From contig NZ_CP012401.1 in assembly GCF_001305595.1 (NCBI RefSeq), positions 2,119,001-2,183,000 of the forward strand: a stretch of 64,000 nucleotides of DNA, read 5' to 3'. This DNA is from Azospirillum thiophilum. GTDB lineage: Bacteria > Pseudomonadota > Alphaproteobacteria > Azospirillales > Azospirillaceae. The position numbers and the translations under genes are program-made. Position 1 is the first letter of the stretch. Every line of letters starts with the position of its first letter. This document shows, piece after piece, positions 53,637 through 62,394 of the stretch. The notes under the pieces are model-generated. The model was given only the letters and a program-made list of their open reading frames with translations, was not told where the DNA came from and made no database searches.

Positions 53637-54785
53637 ATGTTCAAGGACGTGCCGACCATGACCATGATCCGCAGGCTATGGAACCGGGTGTGCCGCAGGC
53701 GCGAGCTCATTCGGCGCGAGGAGCCGCTGGAGATGCTGGAGCTGCCGGCGCCCGAACCGCTGCTGGCCCTGCCGCCGCCGCGCCCGACGCTGGCGCTGGC
53801 GTTGCAGGGCGGCGGAGCGCATGGCGCCTTCACCTGGGGCGTGCTCGACCGGCTGCTGGAGGAGGATATCCGGCTGGTCGGGGTCAGCGGCGCCAGCGCC
53901 GGGGCGATGAACGCGGTGATGCTGGCGCAGGGCTGGGCAAGAGGCCGGATAGGGGGCGGCCCGGGGGGATCATGCGAGGGAGCACGCGAGGGCGCGCGGG
54001 CAGAGCTGGCGAATTTCTGGGAGCGGGTGAGCGCCGCCGGCCGGCTCGGGCCGATCCGGCCGAGCCTGGCCGACCGGCTCCTCGGGCGCTGGAACGTCGA
54101 CCATGCGCCGGGATCGCATCTGGTGGACTGGGCGCGGCGCTGGATCACCCCCTATCAGACGCAATCCGCCGGCTTCCATCCGCTGCGCGGCCTGCTGGCC
54201 GAACTGGTCGAGCCGGAGCTGATCCGGCAGGCCGGGCTGCGGCTGTTCGTCAGCGCCACCAATGTGCAGACCGGGGCGCTGCGGCTGTTCGACGAGGAGG
54301 AGGTCGGGGTCGACCAGCTGCTGGCCTCCGCCTGCCTGCCGCATCTGTTCCGTGCGGTGCGGATCGACGGGCAGGACTATTGGGACGGCGGCTATCTCGC
54401 CAACCCGCCGCTGTCGCCGCTGGCGGAGGCCTGTCCCGGCGCCGACCTGCTGGTTGTGGCGATCAACCCGCTGACCTGCCCGGTCACGCCGGAGGATCCG
54501 GCCGGCATCGCCGCCCGGCTGAACCAGATCACCTTCAACGCCGCCCTGCTGCAGGAGATGCGCAGCCTGTCCGCCCGCGGCGGCGGCAACGGCGGCCCGC
54601 GCCTGCACCTGATCGATGCGGATGAGCATCTGCAGGATCTGGGCCTCTATTCCAAGCTGATGACCGACTGGTCCTTCCTGAACTGGCTGCGCGATGCCGG
54701 CCGCGAGGCGGCGGGGCACTGGGTGGCCGACAACCTGCCGGCGGTCGGGAAGGAAAGCTCCGCCCGGTCGCCTGCGCTGGTGTGA
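53637..54785 (+). CDS. patatin-like phospholipase/esterase
   Basis: The 382-residue enzyme has the patatin oxyanion motif GGGAHG, nucleophile Ser87 in GASAG and catalytic Asp250 in WDGGYL. Patatins of this kind act on membrane lipids or on polyhydroxyalkanoate granules. After the active-site helix there is a Gly-rich stretch with codons rare in this genome (AGA, ATA, TCA; about 53939-53985), which looks like an in-frame insertion. The start may be 53637 or the ATG at 53658, which has AAGGAC before it. It is divergent from the methyltransferase gene. Confidence 0.88.
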   Translation: MFKDVPTMTMIRRLWNRVCRRRELIRREEPLEMLELPAPEPLLALPPPRPTLALALQGGGAHGAFTWGVLDRLLEEDIRLVGVSGASAGAMNAVMLAQGWARGRIGGGPGGSCEGAREGARAELANFWERVSAAGRLGPIRPSLADRLLGRWNVDHAPGSHLVDWARRWITPYQTQSAGFHPLRGLLAELVEPELIRQAGLRLFVSATNVQTGALRLFDEEEVGVDQLLASACLPHLFRAVRIDGQDYWDGGYLANPPLSPLAEACPGADLLVVAINPLTCPVTPEDPAGIAARLNQITFNAALLQEMRSLSARGGGNGGPRLHLIDADEHLQDLGLYSKLMTDWSFLNWLRDAGREAAGHWVADNLPAVGKESSARSPALV

Positions 54786-54792
54786 GGCCCGC

Positions 54793-57700
54793 TCACTCCG
54801 CCGGGTGACGCTGCGCCGCGTCGGGGTCGTCGTGGGCGAACCGGCGCTTCAGCCACCGCGACAGGCCGTCGAGATAGGTCAGCGTCACCGGCACCACCAG
54901 CAGTGTCAGGATGGTGGAGGACAGCAGCCCGCCGATCACCGCATGCGCCATGGGCGCGCGCTGCTGCGCGCCCTCGCCGATGCCGAGCGCCAGCGGCACC
55001 ATGCCGCAGATCATCGCCGCGGTGGTCATCACGATCGGGCGCAGGCGGATGATGCCGGCCTCGACCAGCGCGTCGTTCAGACCGGCGCCGCGGCGCTGCG
55101 CCTGGTTGGCGAAATCGACCAGCAGGATGGCGTTCTTGGTCACCAGCCCCATCAGCATGATGAAGCCGATGGCGCTGAAGATGTTCAGCGTCGATCCCGC
55201 CACCAGCAGCCCGAGGAAGACGCCGACCAGCGACAGCGGCAGCGACGCCATGATGGCGAGCGGCTGCAGGAAGCTGCCGAACTGGGAGGCGAGGATCAGG
55301 TAGATCAGGATCACCGCCAGCGCCAAGGCCTGCATGGCGTAGCCGCTGGTCTCGGCGATGTCCTTGGTCGAGCCGCCGAAGACGATGCGGTAGCCGGGCG
55401 GCAGCTCGATCTTCGCCAATGCCGCCTGGAGGTCGCGGCCGCCGTCGCCGGCGGCGCGGCCCTGGACGTTGGCCTGGACATTGACCTCGCGCTGGAGGTC
55501 GCGGCGGTTGATCTGCGAGGCGCCGAGCGTCGTCGTCACCTCCGCCACCTGCGACAGCGGGATCATCCGCGGCGTGCCGTCGGCATCGACCCCGCCCGAG
55601 AAATGGATGCGGTCGAGGTCGGCCCGCCCGGCCCGGTCGCCTTCCGGCAGGCGGACCAGCACGTCGTAGCTCTCGCCGTCCGGCGCCTTCCAGCTCGACA
55701 CCGTGTCGCCGGCGAACAGCGGGCGCAGCGTGTCGGCCACCTTGGCGGTGCCGATGCCGAGATCGCTGGCGAGGTCGCGTTCCAGCCGCACCGCCAAGGT
55801 CGGCTTGGCCGCCTTCAGCGAGCTGTCGATATCGACGAAGCCGGGGATGGCGCGCATCGCCCCGGTGACCTTCTGCGACAGCCGGTCCAGTTCGGCGATG
55901 TCGCGGCCCTGGACCGACACCTGGATCTGCTTCTGCACGCCGCCGACGCCGGGAATGGCGATGCCGACGGTGACGCCGGGGATGGCGGCGAGGCGCTGGC
56001 GCAGCAGCGGCGCGAGGTCATTGGGTGAGCGTTTGCGTTGGTCGATCGGGGTGTAGCGCAGATAGACGCTGCCGCGGTTGTGGCCGACCGAGACGCCGGT
56101 GTTGACGGTGGCGTAGGTGTAGGCGATCTCCGGGAATTCGCGGATCGCGACCTCCACCTGCCGGACCTTGGCGGCGGTGGCGGCGAGCGAGGAGCCGACC
56201 GGCGTCTCCACCTCGACGATCTGCTCGCCGAGGTCGGCGGCGGGCACGAACTCCACGCCGATGCGCGGCACCAGCAGGAAGCTGCCGAGGAAGATCGCCA
56301 GCGCCGCCAGCATCACCAGCCAGCGCCGCCGCAGGCCCCAGCGCAGCAGCCGGCCGTAGCCGTGCGACAGGGCGTCGAAGCCGCGCCCGAAGGCCGCGGC
56401 GAAGCGGCCGAACACCGAGCTGCCGTGCCTGCCATGTGCCGCCGGGTCGTACCAGATGCTGGACAGCATCGGGTCGAGGGTGAAGGACACGAACAGCGAG
56501 ATCAGCACCGCCGCCGAGACGGTGATGCCGAATTGCAGGAAGAAGCGGCCGATGATGCCGCCCATGAAGGCGACCGGCAGGAACACCGCGACGATGGTCA
56601 GGGTGGTCGCCAGCACCGCCAGCCCGATCTCCGCCGTGCCGTCGAGCGCCGCCTGCCGGTGGCCCTGGCCGCGGGCGAGATGGCGCATGATGTTCTCGCG
56701 CACGACGATTGCGTCGTCGATCAGGATGCCGATGGCGAGCGACAGCGCCATCAGCGTCATCATGTTCAAGGTGAAGCCCATCATCGCCAGCATGCCGAAG
56801 GTGCCGAGCACGGCGACCGGCAGGGTCAGCGCGGTGATGACCGTGCTGCGCCAGGATCCCAGGAACAGCATCACGATCAGGATGGTCAGGACGCCGCCCT
56901 CGACCAGCGTCTTCTGCACGTTGCTCAGCGAGTTGGTGATGCCGCGCGAGCTGTCGCGCACCACCGCCAGCGTCACGTCGGGCGGCAGCGAGCCGTTGGT
57001 CCGCAGATCCTGGATGGCGCCGTGCAGCCCGCGCGCGACCTCCACCGTGTTGGCGCCCTGGACCTTGACCACGTCGACCGCCAGCGCCGGGCTGCCGTTC
57101 AGCAGGGCGGCGGACTCCTGCTCCTCCTGCCCGTCGATCACCTCGGCGACCTGTCCCAGCCGCACCGGGCTGCCGCCGCGCCGGGCGACGATCAGGTCCA
57201 GCAGGTCGCGCGGGTTGCGCACGCGCCCCTCCACCTGCACGACCCGCTCGCGGCCCTGGCCGCTGACGGTGCCGGCGGGGACGTCCTGGTTCTCGTTGGC
57301 GATGGTGGCGATGACCTCGTCGACGCCGACGCCCAGCGCCTCCAGCTTTTCCGGCAGCAGCCGGACCAGCACCTGCCGCTTCACCCCGCCGGCGATGGTG
57401 GCCTTGCCGACGCCGCGGACATTCTGCAGCCGCTTCAGGACGATCTGGTCGGTCAGCGTGGTGAGATCGCGCAAGCTGCGCAGCTCCGACGTCACCGCGA
57501 TCGACAGGATCGGCTGGTCGTCGGGGTTGAAGCGGGTGATCTGCGGATCCTTCACCTCGTCGCGGAAGCCGGCACGGATCGCCGACACCTTCTCGCGCAC
57601 GTCCTGCAGCGCCTGGACGGACGAGGTCTTCAGCTCGAACTCGGCGATCACCACCGACTGCCCCTCGTAGGAGCGCGAGGTCAGCGTCTTGATGCCGGCG

Positions 57701-57921
57701 ATGGTGTTGACCGCATCCTCGACCGGGCGGGTGATGTCGGTTTCCACCGTCTCCGGGCTGGCGCCGGGATAGGCGGTGCTGACCACCACGACCGGGAAAT
57801 CGACGTCGGGAAACAGGTCGACGCCCAGCCGGTTGTAGGAGAACAGGCCGAGCACCATCAGCGCCACCATCATCATGGTGGCGAAGACCGGGTTGTCGAC
57901 GCTGATGCGGGTGATCGGCAT
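54793..57921 (-). CDS. RND efflux transporter, inner-membrane pump (HAE1/AcrB-like)
   Basis: The 1042-residue proton-driven exporter has 12 helices and two large periplasmic loops, as in AcrB/MdtB. The proton relay pair is in IGILIDDAIVVREN of helix 4, and the second half carries GLVTKNAILLVDFANQ. Its substrate range is unknown. The start at 57921 (MPITRISVDNPVFA) is the family-typical N-terminus. The adaptor gene precedes it by 47 bases. No TolC-type outer-membrane gene is nearby. Confidence 0.95.
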   Translation of the reverse strand: MPITRISVDNPVFATMMMVALMVLGLFSYNRLGVDLFPDVDFPVVVVSTAYPGASPETVETDITRPVEDAVNTIAGIKTLTSRSYEGQSVVIAEFELKTSSVQALQDVREKVSAIRAGFRDEVKDPQITRFNPDDQPILSIAVTSELRSLRDLTTLTDQIVLKRLQNVRGVGKATIAGGVKRQVLVRLLPEKLEALGVGVDEVIATIANENQDVPAGTVSGQGRERVVQVEGRVRNPRDLLDLIVARRGGSPVRLGQVAEVIDGQEEQESAALLNGSPALAVDVVKVQGANTVEVARGLHGAIQDLRTNGSLPPDVTLAVVRDSSRGITNSLSNVQKTLVEGGVLTILIVMLFLGSWRSTVITALTLPVAVLGTFGMLAMMGFTLNMMTLMALSLAIGILIDDAIVVRENIMRHLARGQGHRQAALDGTAEIGLAVLATTLTIVAVFLPVAFMGGIIGRFFLQFGITVSAAVLISLFVSFTLDPMLSSIWYDPAAHGRHGSSVFGRFAAAFGRGFDALSHGYGRLLRWGLRRRWLVMLAALAIFLGSFLLVPRIGVEFVPAADLGEQIVEVETPVGSSLAATAAKVRQVEVAIREFPEIAYTYATVNTGVSVGHNRGSVYLRYTPIDQRKRSPNDLAPLLRQRLAAIPGVTVGIAIPGVGGVQKQIQVSVQGRDIAELDRLSQKVTGAMRAIPGFVDIDSSLKAAKPTLAVRLERDLASDLGIGTAKVADTLRPLFAGDTVSSWKAPDGESYDVLVRLPEGDRAGRADLDRIHFSGGVDADGTPRMIPLSQVAEVTTTLGASQINRRDLQREVNVQANVQGRAAGDGGRDLQAALAKIELPPGYRIVFGGSTKDIAETSGYAMQALALAVILIYLILASQFGSFLQPLAIMASLPLSLVGVFLGLLVAGSTLNIFSAIGFIMLMGLVTKNAILLVDFANQAQRRGAGLNDALVEAGIIRLRPIVMTTAAMICGMVPLALGIGEGAQQRAPMAHAVIGGLLSSTILTLLVVPVTLTYLDGLSRWLKRRFAHDDPDAAQRHPAE

Positions 57922-57968
57922 GGGGGGCTTTTGTCCCGGTCGGGGGCGGAGGGGGCAGGCTGGAGGGG

Positions 57969-59210
57969 TCAGGAGCCGCTGACGGTGACGGCGCGGCCGG
58001 CGGTCAGGCCGGGCAGGTTGCCGGTGACGACGCGCTCGCCGGGCGCCAGACCCTCCACCTGCACCAGGTCGCCGCGCGCCCAGGAGTCCAGCCGGGTCAC
58101 GGGGCGGCGCAGGGTACGGCCGTCGGCCACCGCCAGCACGAAGTCGCCCCGGTCGTCGTGGCGGATGGCGGCCGGCGGCACGGCGACGGCGTCCCTGGCC
58201 TCGGCCACCAGCACCTCGCCGGCGGCGAACATGCCGCCGCGAAGCGCCCCGTCCCGGTTGTCGACCGTCACATAGACGGTGATGGCGCGCGAGCCGGCCC
58301 GCGCCATCGGGTTGATGCGGGCGGCGCGGCCGGCGAAGACCCGCTCGCCGAAGCCCTCGACCCGCAGGCTGGCGGTCTGGCCGACGGCGAGCCGCGCCAC
58401 CTGTCCGGCCGGGACGGTCGCCTCGACCTCCACCTGCGACAGGTCGACGATGGTGAACATGGCGGCATTGACCGCCAGCGTCTCGCCTGGATTGACGGCG
58501 CGGGTGGCGACCATGCCGTCGATCGGGCTGAGCACCACCGCGTCGCGCAGCGCCTTGCGCGCCAGATCCACCTGGGCGGCCAGCGCGTCGGCCTGCGCCC
58601 GCTGGAAGCCGAAGCTGCTTTCGGCCTGGTCGAGGCTGGTGTCGGAAACGATGTTGCTGCGGTTCAGGGTGCGATTCTTGGCGAGCGTCTTCTCGGCCAG
58701 CACCAGCTGGGCGCGGGCGCCTTCCAGGTTGGCCTGCTTCTCGGCAAGGCGGGCGGCGAGCTCCACCGTCTCGAAGCGGGCCAGCAGGTCGCCGCGGCGC
58801 ACCGCCTGCCCCTCGCGCACCGGCACCTCGGCCAGCCGCGCCGCGACCTCCGCCTTCACCGCCGACTGTTCCATCGGCGTGACGGAGCCGCTGAGCCGCA
58901 CCGTCTCCGTCAGGGTGCGCAGGACGACCGCCGTCACCTCCGCCGCCGCCAGCTCGACCGGACGGTCGGCGGCGGAGACGGGCGGTGCGGCCGGCGGTGC
59001 GGCCGGGCGGCCGGACTGCCACAGCAGGGCCCCCCCGGCAACCAGCGCTGCCAGCAGCAGCCAGACGAGCCAGCGGAACCGCCACCGGCCGGCCGGCGCA
59101 GCGGATACCGGTTCAGCCGGCGCAGCCGGCGGCGTCCCGTCCGCAGGGGAGGGGGGCTGCGGCTGCGACGGCGGCATAGCCGGGGGAAGGAGCCGTTGGG
59201 GGACGGTCAT
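57969..59210 (-). CDS. RND efflux periplasmic adaptor (membrane fusion protein)
   Basis: The 413 residues have a Pro-rich cytoplasmic start, one membrane helix (about 44-64), a lipoyl half, an alpha-hairpin (about 150-215), the second lipoyl half with DAVVLSPIDGMVATR and the beta-barrel domain. It bridges the RND pump to an outer-membrane channel. It is first in the efflux operon. The GTTC-N7-GTTC motif lies 76-90 bases before its start codon. Confidence 0.93.
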   Translation of the reverse strand: MTVPQRLLPPAMPPSQPQPPSPADGTPPAAPAEPVSAAPAGRWRFRWLVWLLLAALVAGGALLWQSGRPAAPPAAPPVSAADRPVELAAAEVTAVVLRTLTETVRLSGSVTPMEQSAVKAEVAARLAEVPVREGQAVRRGDLLARFETVELAARLAEKQANLEGARAQLVLAEKTLAKNRTLNRSNIVSDTSLDQAESSFGFQRAQADALAAQVDLARKALRDAVVLSPIDGMVATRAVNPGETLAVNAAMFTIVDLSQVEVEATVPAGQVARLAVGQTASLRVEGFGERVFAGRAARINPMARAGSRAITVYVTVDNRDGALRGGMFAAGEVLVAEARDAVAVPPAAIRHDDRGDFVLAVADGRTLRRPVTRLDSWARGDLVQVEGLAPGERVVTGNLPGLTAGRAVTVSGS

Positions 59211-59285
59211 GGCACTCGATCCAGTCCGGCCGATCCCGCGCGGTTGCGGGCGTGGCCGCGCCCCTCAATTAGGGGTGGGGTGAAT

Positions 59286-59300
59286 GTTCCGTCAAGGTTC
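59286..59300. promoter_or_regulatory. SOS-box-like motif GTTC-N7-GTTC upstream of the RND operon
   Basis: GTTC at 59286-59289 and GTTC at 59297-59300 are seven bases apart, an exact match to the alphaproteobacterial LexA consensus. It stands 76 bases before the adaptor gene start. Eight fixed bases may occur by chance a few times per 64 kb counting both strands, so only the position makes this notable. Confidence 0.35.
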
Positions 59301-59381
59301 CCTTTGTCGCGCTTTGTGACACGGAGCCTCATCCGGTCGGTCACCGAACAATGGCATAGAGGTATTTGCCGAAAATCCTAA

Positions 59382-59399
59382 TTGTCGACTTCACGACAA
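59382..59399. promoter_or_regulatory. operator-like dyad TTGTCG-N6-CGACAA
   Basis: Perfect 6-bp arms (59382-59387 and 59394-59399) lie around six bases, between the divergent RND operon and the lytic transglycosylase gene. TTGTCG appears again at 59458-59463. It may be a regulator site for either gene. Confidence 0.35.
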
Positions 59400-59495
59400 G
59401 GGATCGTCCGGGCATCGGGACGTCATCTTCGGGACAGGCATCAAGAAACGGTCGTGTTGTCGCTTGACAGCCGTGGCCTATACATTGAAAAAGCG

Positions 59496-60617
59496 ATGCA
59501 TCAATTGTCCCGCCTGCGCCAACAGCACGGAAATCCCCTCGTGGTCAAACGAAGCCTCGCGACGATCCATGTCGCCGGAACGGTGCTGTGTCTGGCGCTC
59601 GGTCTGGCCGGCTGCACCGCCGAACCGCCGCAGGTCACGACCGCGCCCTCGGCCGAAACGGCCTATGTGCCCGACCCGAACGATCCGCTGTCGCGCTGGG
59701 TGCCGCTGATCCGCGAGGCATCCCAGCGCTACGACATGCCGGAGAAATGGATCCGTGCGGTGATGATGCGCGAGAGCAATGGCCGCGCCACCACCAGCAG
59801 CGGCAAGGTGCTGACCAGCTCGGCCGGGGCGATCGGCCTGATGCAGGTGATGCCCGGCACCTACGAACTGATGCGGACGCAGTATGGGCTGGGGTCCAAC
59901 CCGGCCGACCCGCGCGACAACGTCATGGCCGGCACCGCCTATCTGCGCGAGATGTACGACCTGTTCGGCGCTCCCGGCTTCCTGGCCGCCTACAATTGCG
60001 GCCCGGCCTGCTATGCCCAGCATCTGGCCGGGCGCCAGCGGCTGCCGCGCGAGACGAAGCTCTATCTGGCGGCCCTGACCCCGGTTCTGCGCGGATCCTC
60101 GCCGCGGGAGGCGTCGCAGGCGGCCGGCTTCGGCGCCATCGAGGTCGCCGTGGTGCCGGACGATGCACCCAAGCCGCGTGGCGGCCAGCCGGCGCCGCAG
60201 CGTGCCGAGCCGGCGCCCGTGCCCGCACCCGTGGTCGTCGCCTCGGCCGAAGCGCCGCCGTCCCGCGCGGTCGAGCCGCGGCGGATGGAGCCGCGCCCGG
60301 TGGAAGCGCCCCCGGTCCTCGCCGCGGTTCCTCCCCGGATTCCCGTCCTGGCCCCGGTGGCCGTGGCCTCGCTGCCGGAACCGGCGGCCCCCGTCGCCAA
60401 GCCGGTCCAGGTCGCCAGCATCGAACCGGCGCCGGCTACCCACCGAGTCAACCCGCAATTCACCACCCAGGTCGCCGAGGCGCTGCTGCCGCCTGAGTCG
60501 GTCGGCAAGGGCGAGCGCGTGGTGATGCGCTTCGTTTCGCAGCGCGCCGACGGGTGCGGCAGTCTGGCCGGGCGCGACCGCGCCTGCGTGACGCTGGCGA
60601 GCGGGGCGGGGATGTAG
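59496..60617 (+). CDS. lytic transglycosylase (SLT domain) lipoprotein
   Basis: From ATG 59496 the gene encodes 373 residues. The lipobox LAGC (residues about 43-46) follows a hydrophobic stretch; a GTG at 59541 (or 59544) would give a more ordinary signal peptide start (VKRSLATIHVAG). The SLT domain (about 65-190) has the catalytic Glu93 in MMRESNGRA, the AIGLMQVMPGTY motif and AAYNCGP. A Pro/Ala-rich C-terminal linker of about 150 residues may reach through the cell wall. It cleaves peptidoglycan strands, perhaps to make room for machines. No secretion genes are adjacent. Confidence 0.9.
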   Translation: MHQLSRLRQQHGNPLVVKRSLATIHVAGTVLCLALGLAGCTAEPPQVTTAPSAETAYVPDPNDPLSRWVPLIREASQRYDMPEKWIRAVMMRESNGRATTSSGKVLTSSAGAIGLMQVMPGTYELMRTQYGLGSNPADPRDNVMAGTAYLREMYDLFGAPGFLAAYNCGPACYAQHLAGRQRLPRETKLYLAALTPVLRGSSPREASQAAGFGAIEVAVVPDDAPKPRGGQPAPQRAEPAPVPAPVVVASAEAPPSRAVEPRRMEPRPVEAPPVLAAVPPRIPVLAPVAVASLPEPAAPVAKPVQVASIEPAPATHRVNPQFTTQVAEALLPPESVGKGERVVMRFVSQRADGCGSLAGRDRACVTLASGAGM

Positions 60618-60739
60618 GGGACGGGCATGACAGGACGGCGGGGGCCGGCCATTTTCCCATCCGAACATTTTTCGCCTTCTCTCCTTCGGATTTGATCCGT
60701 ATCACTTACGGCTCGCATCCGCCCTGTCATAAAGATGTG

Positions 60740-60958
60740 ATGGACAGGTCCGCACGCACATCCAGCCCATATCCTCCCTGCGCCTGCTGCGGCGAAGAGG
60801 TTCTGCTCGGCGAGCCCATGTACTGGACTCCGGAGAGGCCGGGGCGCGTCTGGCACGATTTGTGCGCCCGCAGGGAAGGGTTGCTGCCGCCCCCGCCCAA
60901 GCCGACGCGCGGCAGACGGCGCAGTCCCAGGCCGCCCGCCGCCGAATCGCTGTTCTGA
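60740..60958 (+). CDS. small hypothetical protein with Cys motif
   Basis: The 72-residue frame has CACCGEEVLLGEPMYW with a Cys-x2-Cys pair, a later Cys (DLCARREG) and a basic Pro-rich tail. It resembles the small zinc-binding proteins of high-GC alphaproteobacteria but no family is recognised. The leader has an 8-bp repeat pair (ATGACAGG at 60627-60634 and its complement at 60723-60730). Expression is doubtful. Confidence 0.45.
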   Translation: MDRSARTSSPYPPCACCGEEVLLGEPMYWTPERPGRVWHDLCARREGLLPPPPKPTRGRRRSPRPPAAESLF

Positions 60959-61065
60959 GCCGAATCGCTGTTCTGAAGGGTCCGGCGGCGCGTTCGGAAC
61001 ACCGCGCATGAAGGAAAAGGGCGGTTTCCCGCCCCATTCCGTCCCCAAGTCCGACCGGCCCCCCG

Positions 61066-62076
61066 TCACTGCCCCGGCAGCGGCGCCTCGGGATGGACGA
61101 GCCCGGCCGCGCGCAGCTCCTGCCAGAAGGCGGCGGGCACCGTCTCCTCCAGCGCGGCGCGATCCTCGGCGATGCGGTCCGGCCGGCTGGCACCGGGGAT
61201 GACCGCGGCGACCGCAGGATTGGCAAGCGCGAACTGGAGCCCGGCGGCCTTCATGCTGATGCCGTGGCGGTCGGCGATCGCCTTGATGCGGGCCACCTTG
61301 TCGAGAATCGCCGGGCTGGCGGGCGCATATTCGAAGTTCGGCCCGCCGACCAGCGCGCCCGAGCTGTAGGGGCCGCCCACGACGATGCCGAGGCCGCGCT
61401 CGACCACCTTCGGCATGACGCGCTGCAGCGCCCGGCCGTGGTCGAGCAGGGTGTAGCGCCCGGCCAGCAGGAAGCCGTCGGGGCGCGGCCCCTCCAGCTC
61501 GAGCAGCAGCTCGATCGGCTCGACCCGGTTGACGCCCAGGCCCCAGGCCTTGATGACGCCCTCGTCGCGCAGCCGGTCGAGCGCCTTGAAGGCGCCGTTG
61601 CGCGCGCTTTCGAACATCGCCAGCCACTCGTCGCCATAGAAATCCTGGGCGACGTCATGCACGAAGGCGATGTCGATGCGGTCGGTCTTCAGCCGTTTCA
61701 GGCTGTCCTCGATCGAGCGCAGGGTGGCGTCCGCCGAATAATCGTTGACGATCCGGTTGGGGCGGCCGTGGCGGAACACGTCGCCCTTCTCGCCCTGGTC
61801 GCGGGCGCTTGCATCCTCGACCTCGTCGAGGATGACGCGGCCGACCTTGGTGCTGATGACATACTCTCCGCGCGGACGGCCGGCGAGCGCCTCGCCCATG
61901 CGGAGCTCGGCGAGGCCGGCGCCGTAGAAGGGTGCGTTGTCGAAATAGCGGATGCCGTCGTTCCAGGCCGCTTCGACCGTCGCGAGCGCCTCGTCCTCGG
62001 GGATGGCGCGGAACATGTTGCCGAGCGGCGCGGCGCCGAAGCCAAGCTTGCCGGGCAGGATTTCCTTGATTGCCAT
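61066..62076 (-). CDS. aldo/keto reductase (D-threo-aldose dehydrogenase-like)
   Basis: The 336-residue NAD(P)-dependent oxidoreductase has a TIM-barrel fold. The catalytic tetrad is visible as Asp and Tyr in YFDNAPFYGAG, Lys in STKVGR and His in FVHDV. The cofactor segment near VIPGASRPDRI is present. It resembles the branch that oxidises L-fucose or related sugars, but the substrate is not certain. AAGGAAG precedes the ATG. It stands alone, 318 bases from the divergent PPK2 gene; that gap holds no other gene I can see. Confidence 0.9.
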   Translation of the reverse strand: MAIKEILPGKLGFGAAPLGNMFRAIPEDEALATVEAAWNDGIRYFDNAPFYGAGLAELRMGEALAGRPRGEYVISTKVGRVILDEVEDASARDQGEKGDVFRHGRPNRIVNDYSADATLRSIEDSLKRLKTDRIDIAFVHDVAQDFYGDEWLAMFESARNGAFKALDRLRDEGVIKAWGLGVNRVEPIELLLELEGPRPDGFLLAGRYTLLDHGRALQRVMPKVVERGLGIVVGGPYSSGALVGGPNFEYAPASPAILDKVARIKAIADRHGISMKAAGLQFALANPAVAAVIPGASRPDRIAEDRAALEETVPAAFWQELRAAGLVHPEAPLPGQ

Positions 62077-62394
62077 GGTTTCTTCCTTTGGTGGGGTTGG
62101 GGGGGCGGCTGATCGGGATCGGCCGACCCGGACCGGATCGGGCGCCGGTGCGCTCCGCTCGGCGAGATCGGCGATGCGGGCGGGACAGTCCCGGAAATGG
62201 GCCGTCTCGCGGTGGGCGGCAACGGCCGCGGCATCGACAGGGAGCTTGTCGGGCACATGACGACACCGGCCCGGCCGATGATGTCCTGCGTATTTCGTCG
62301 CAGTGCCCGCACAGGTGGTTGCTTGAGGTGCCTGCTTCTCCTAGCGTTGGACGGTTGGGGAAACGACATAACGACAGGCAAGGGGGGCACCGCG

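Noticed and set aside
54793-59085. A 1430-codon frame that seems to fuse the RND pump with its adaptor
   Set aside because: The upper part is a shadow in the adaptor region. Real starts at 57921 and 59210 give two proteins of normal length.
59464-59484. TTGACA and TATACA before the lytic transglycosylase as a promoter
   Set aside because: The spacer is only 9 bases, too short for sigma70.
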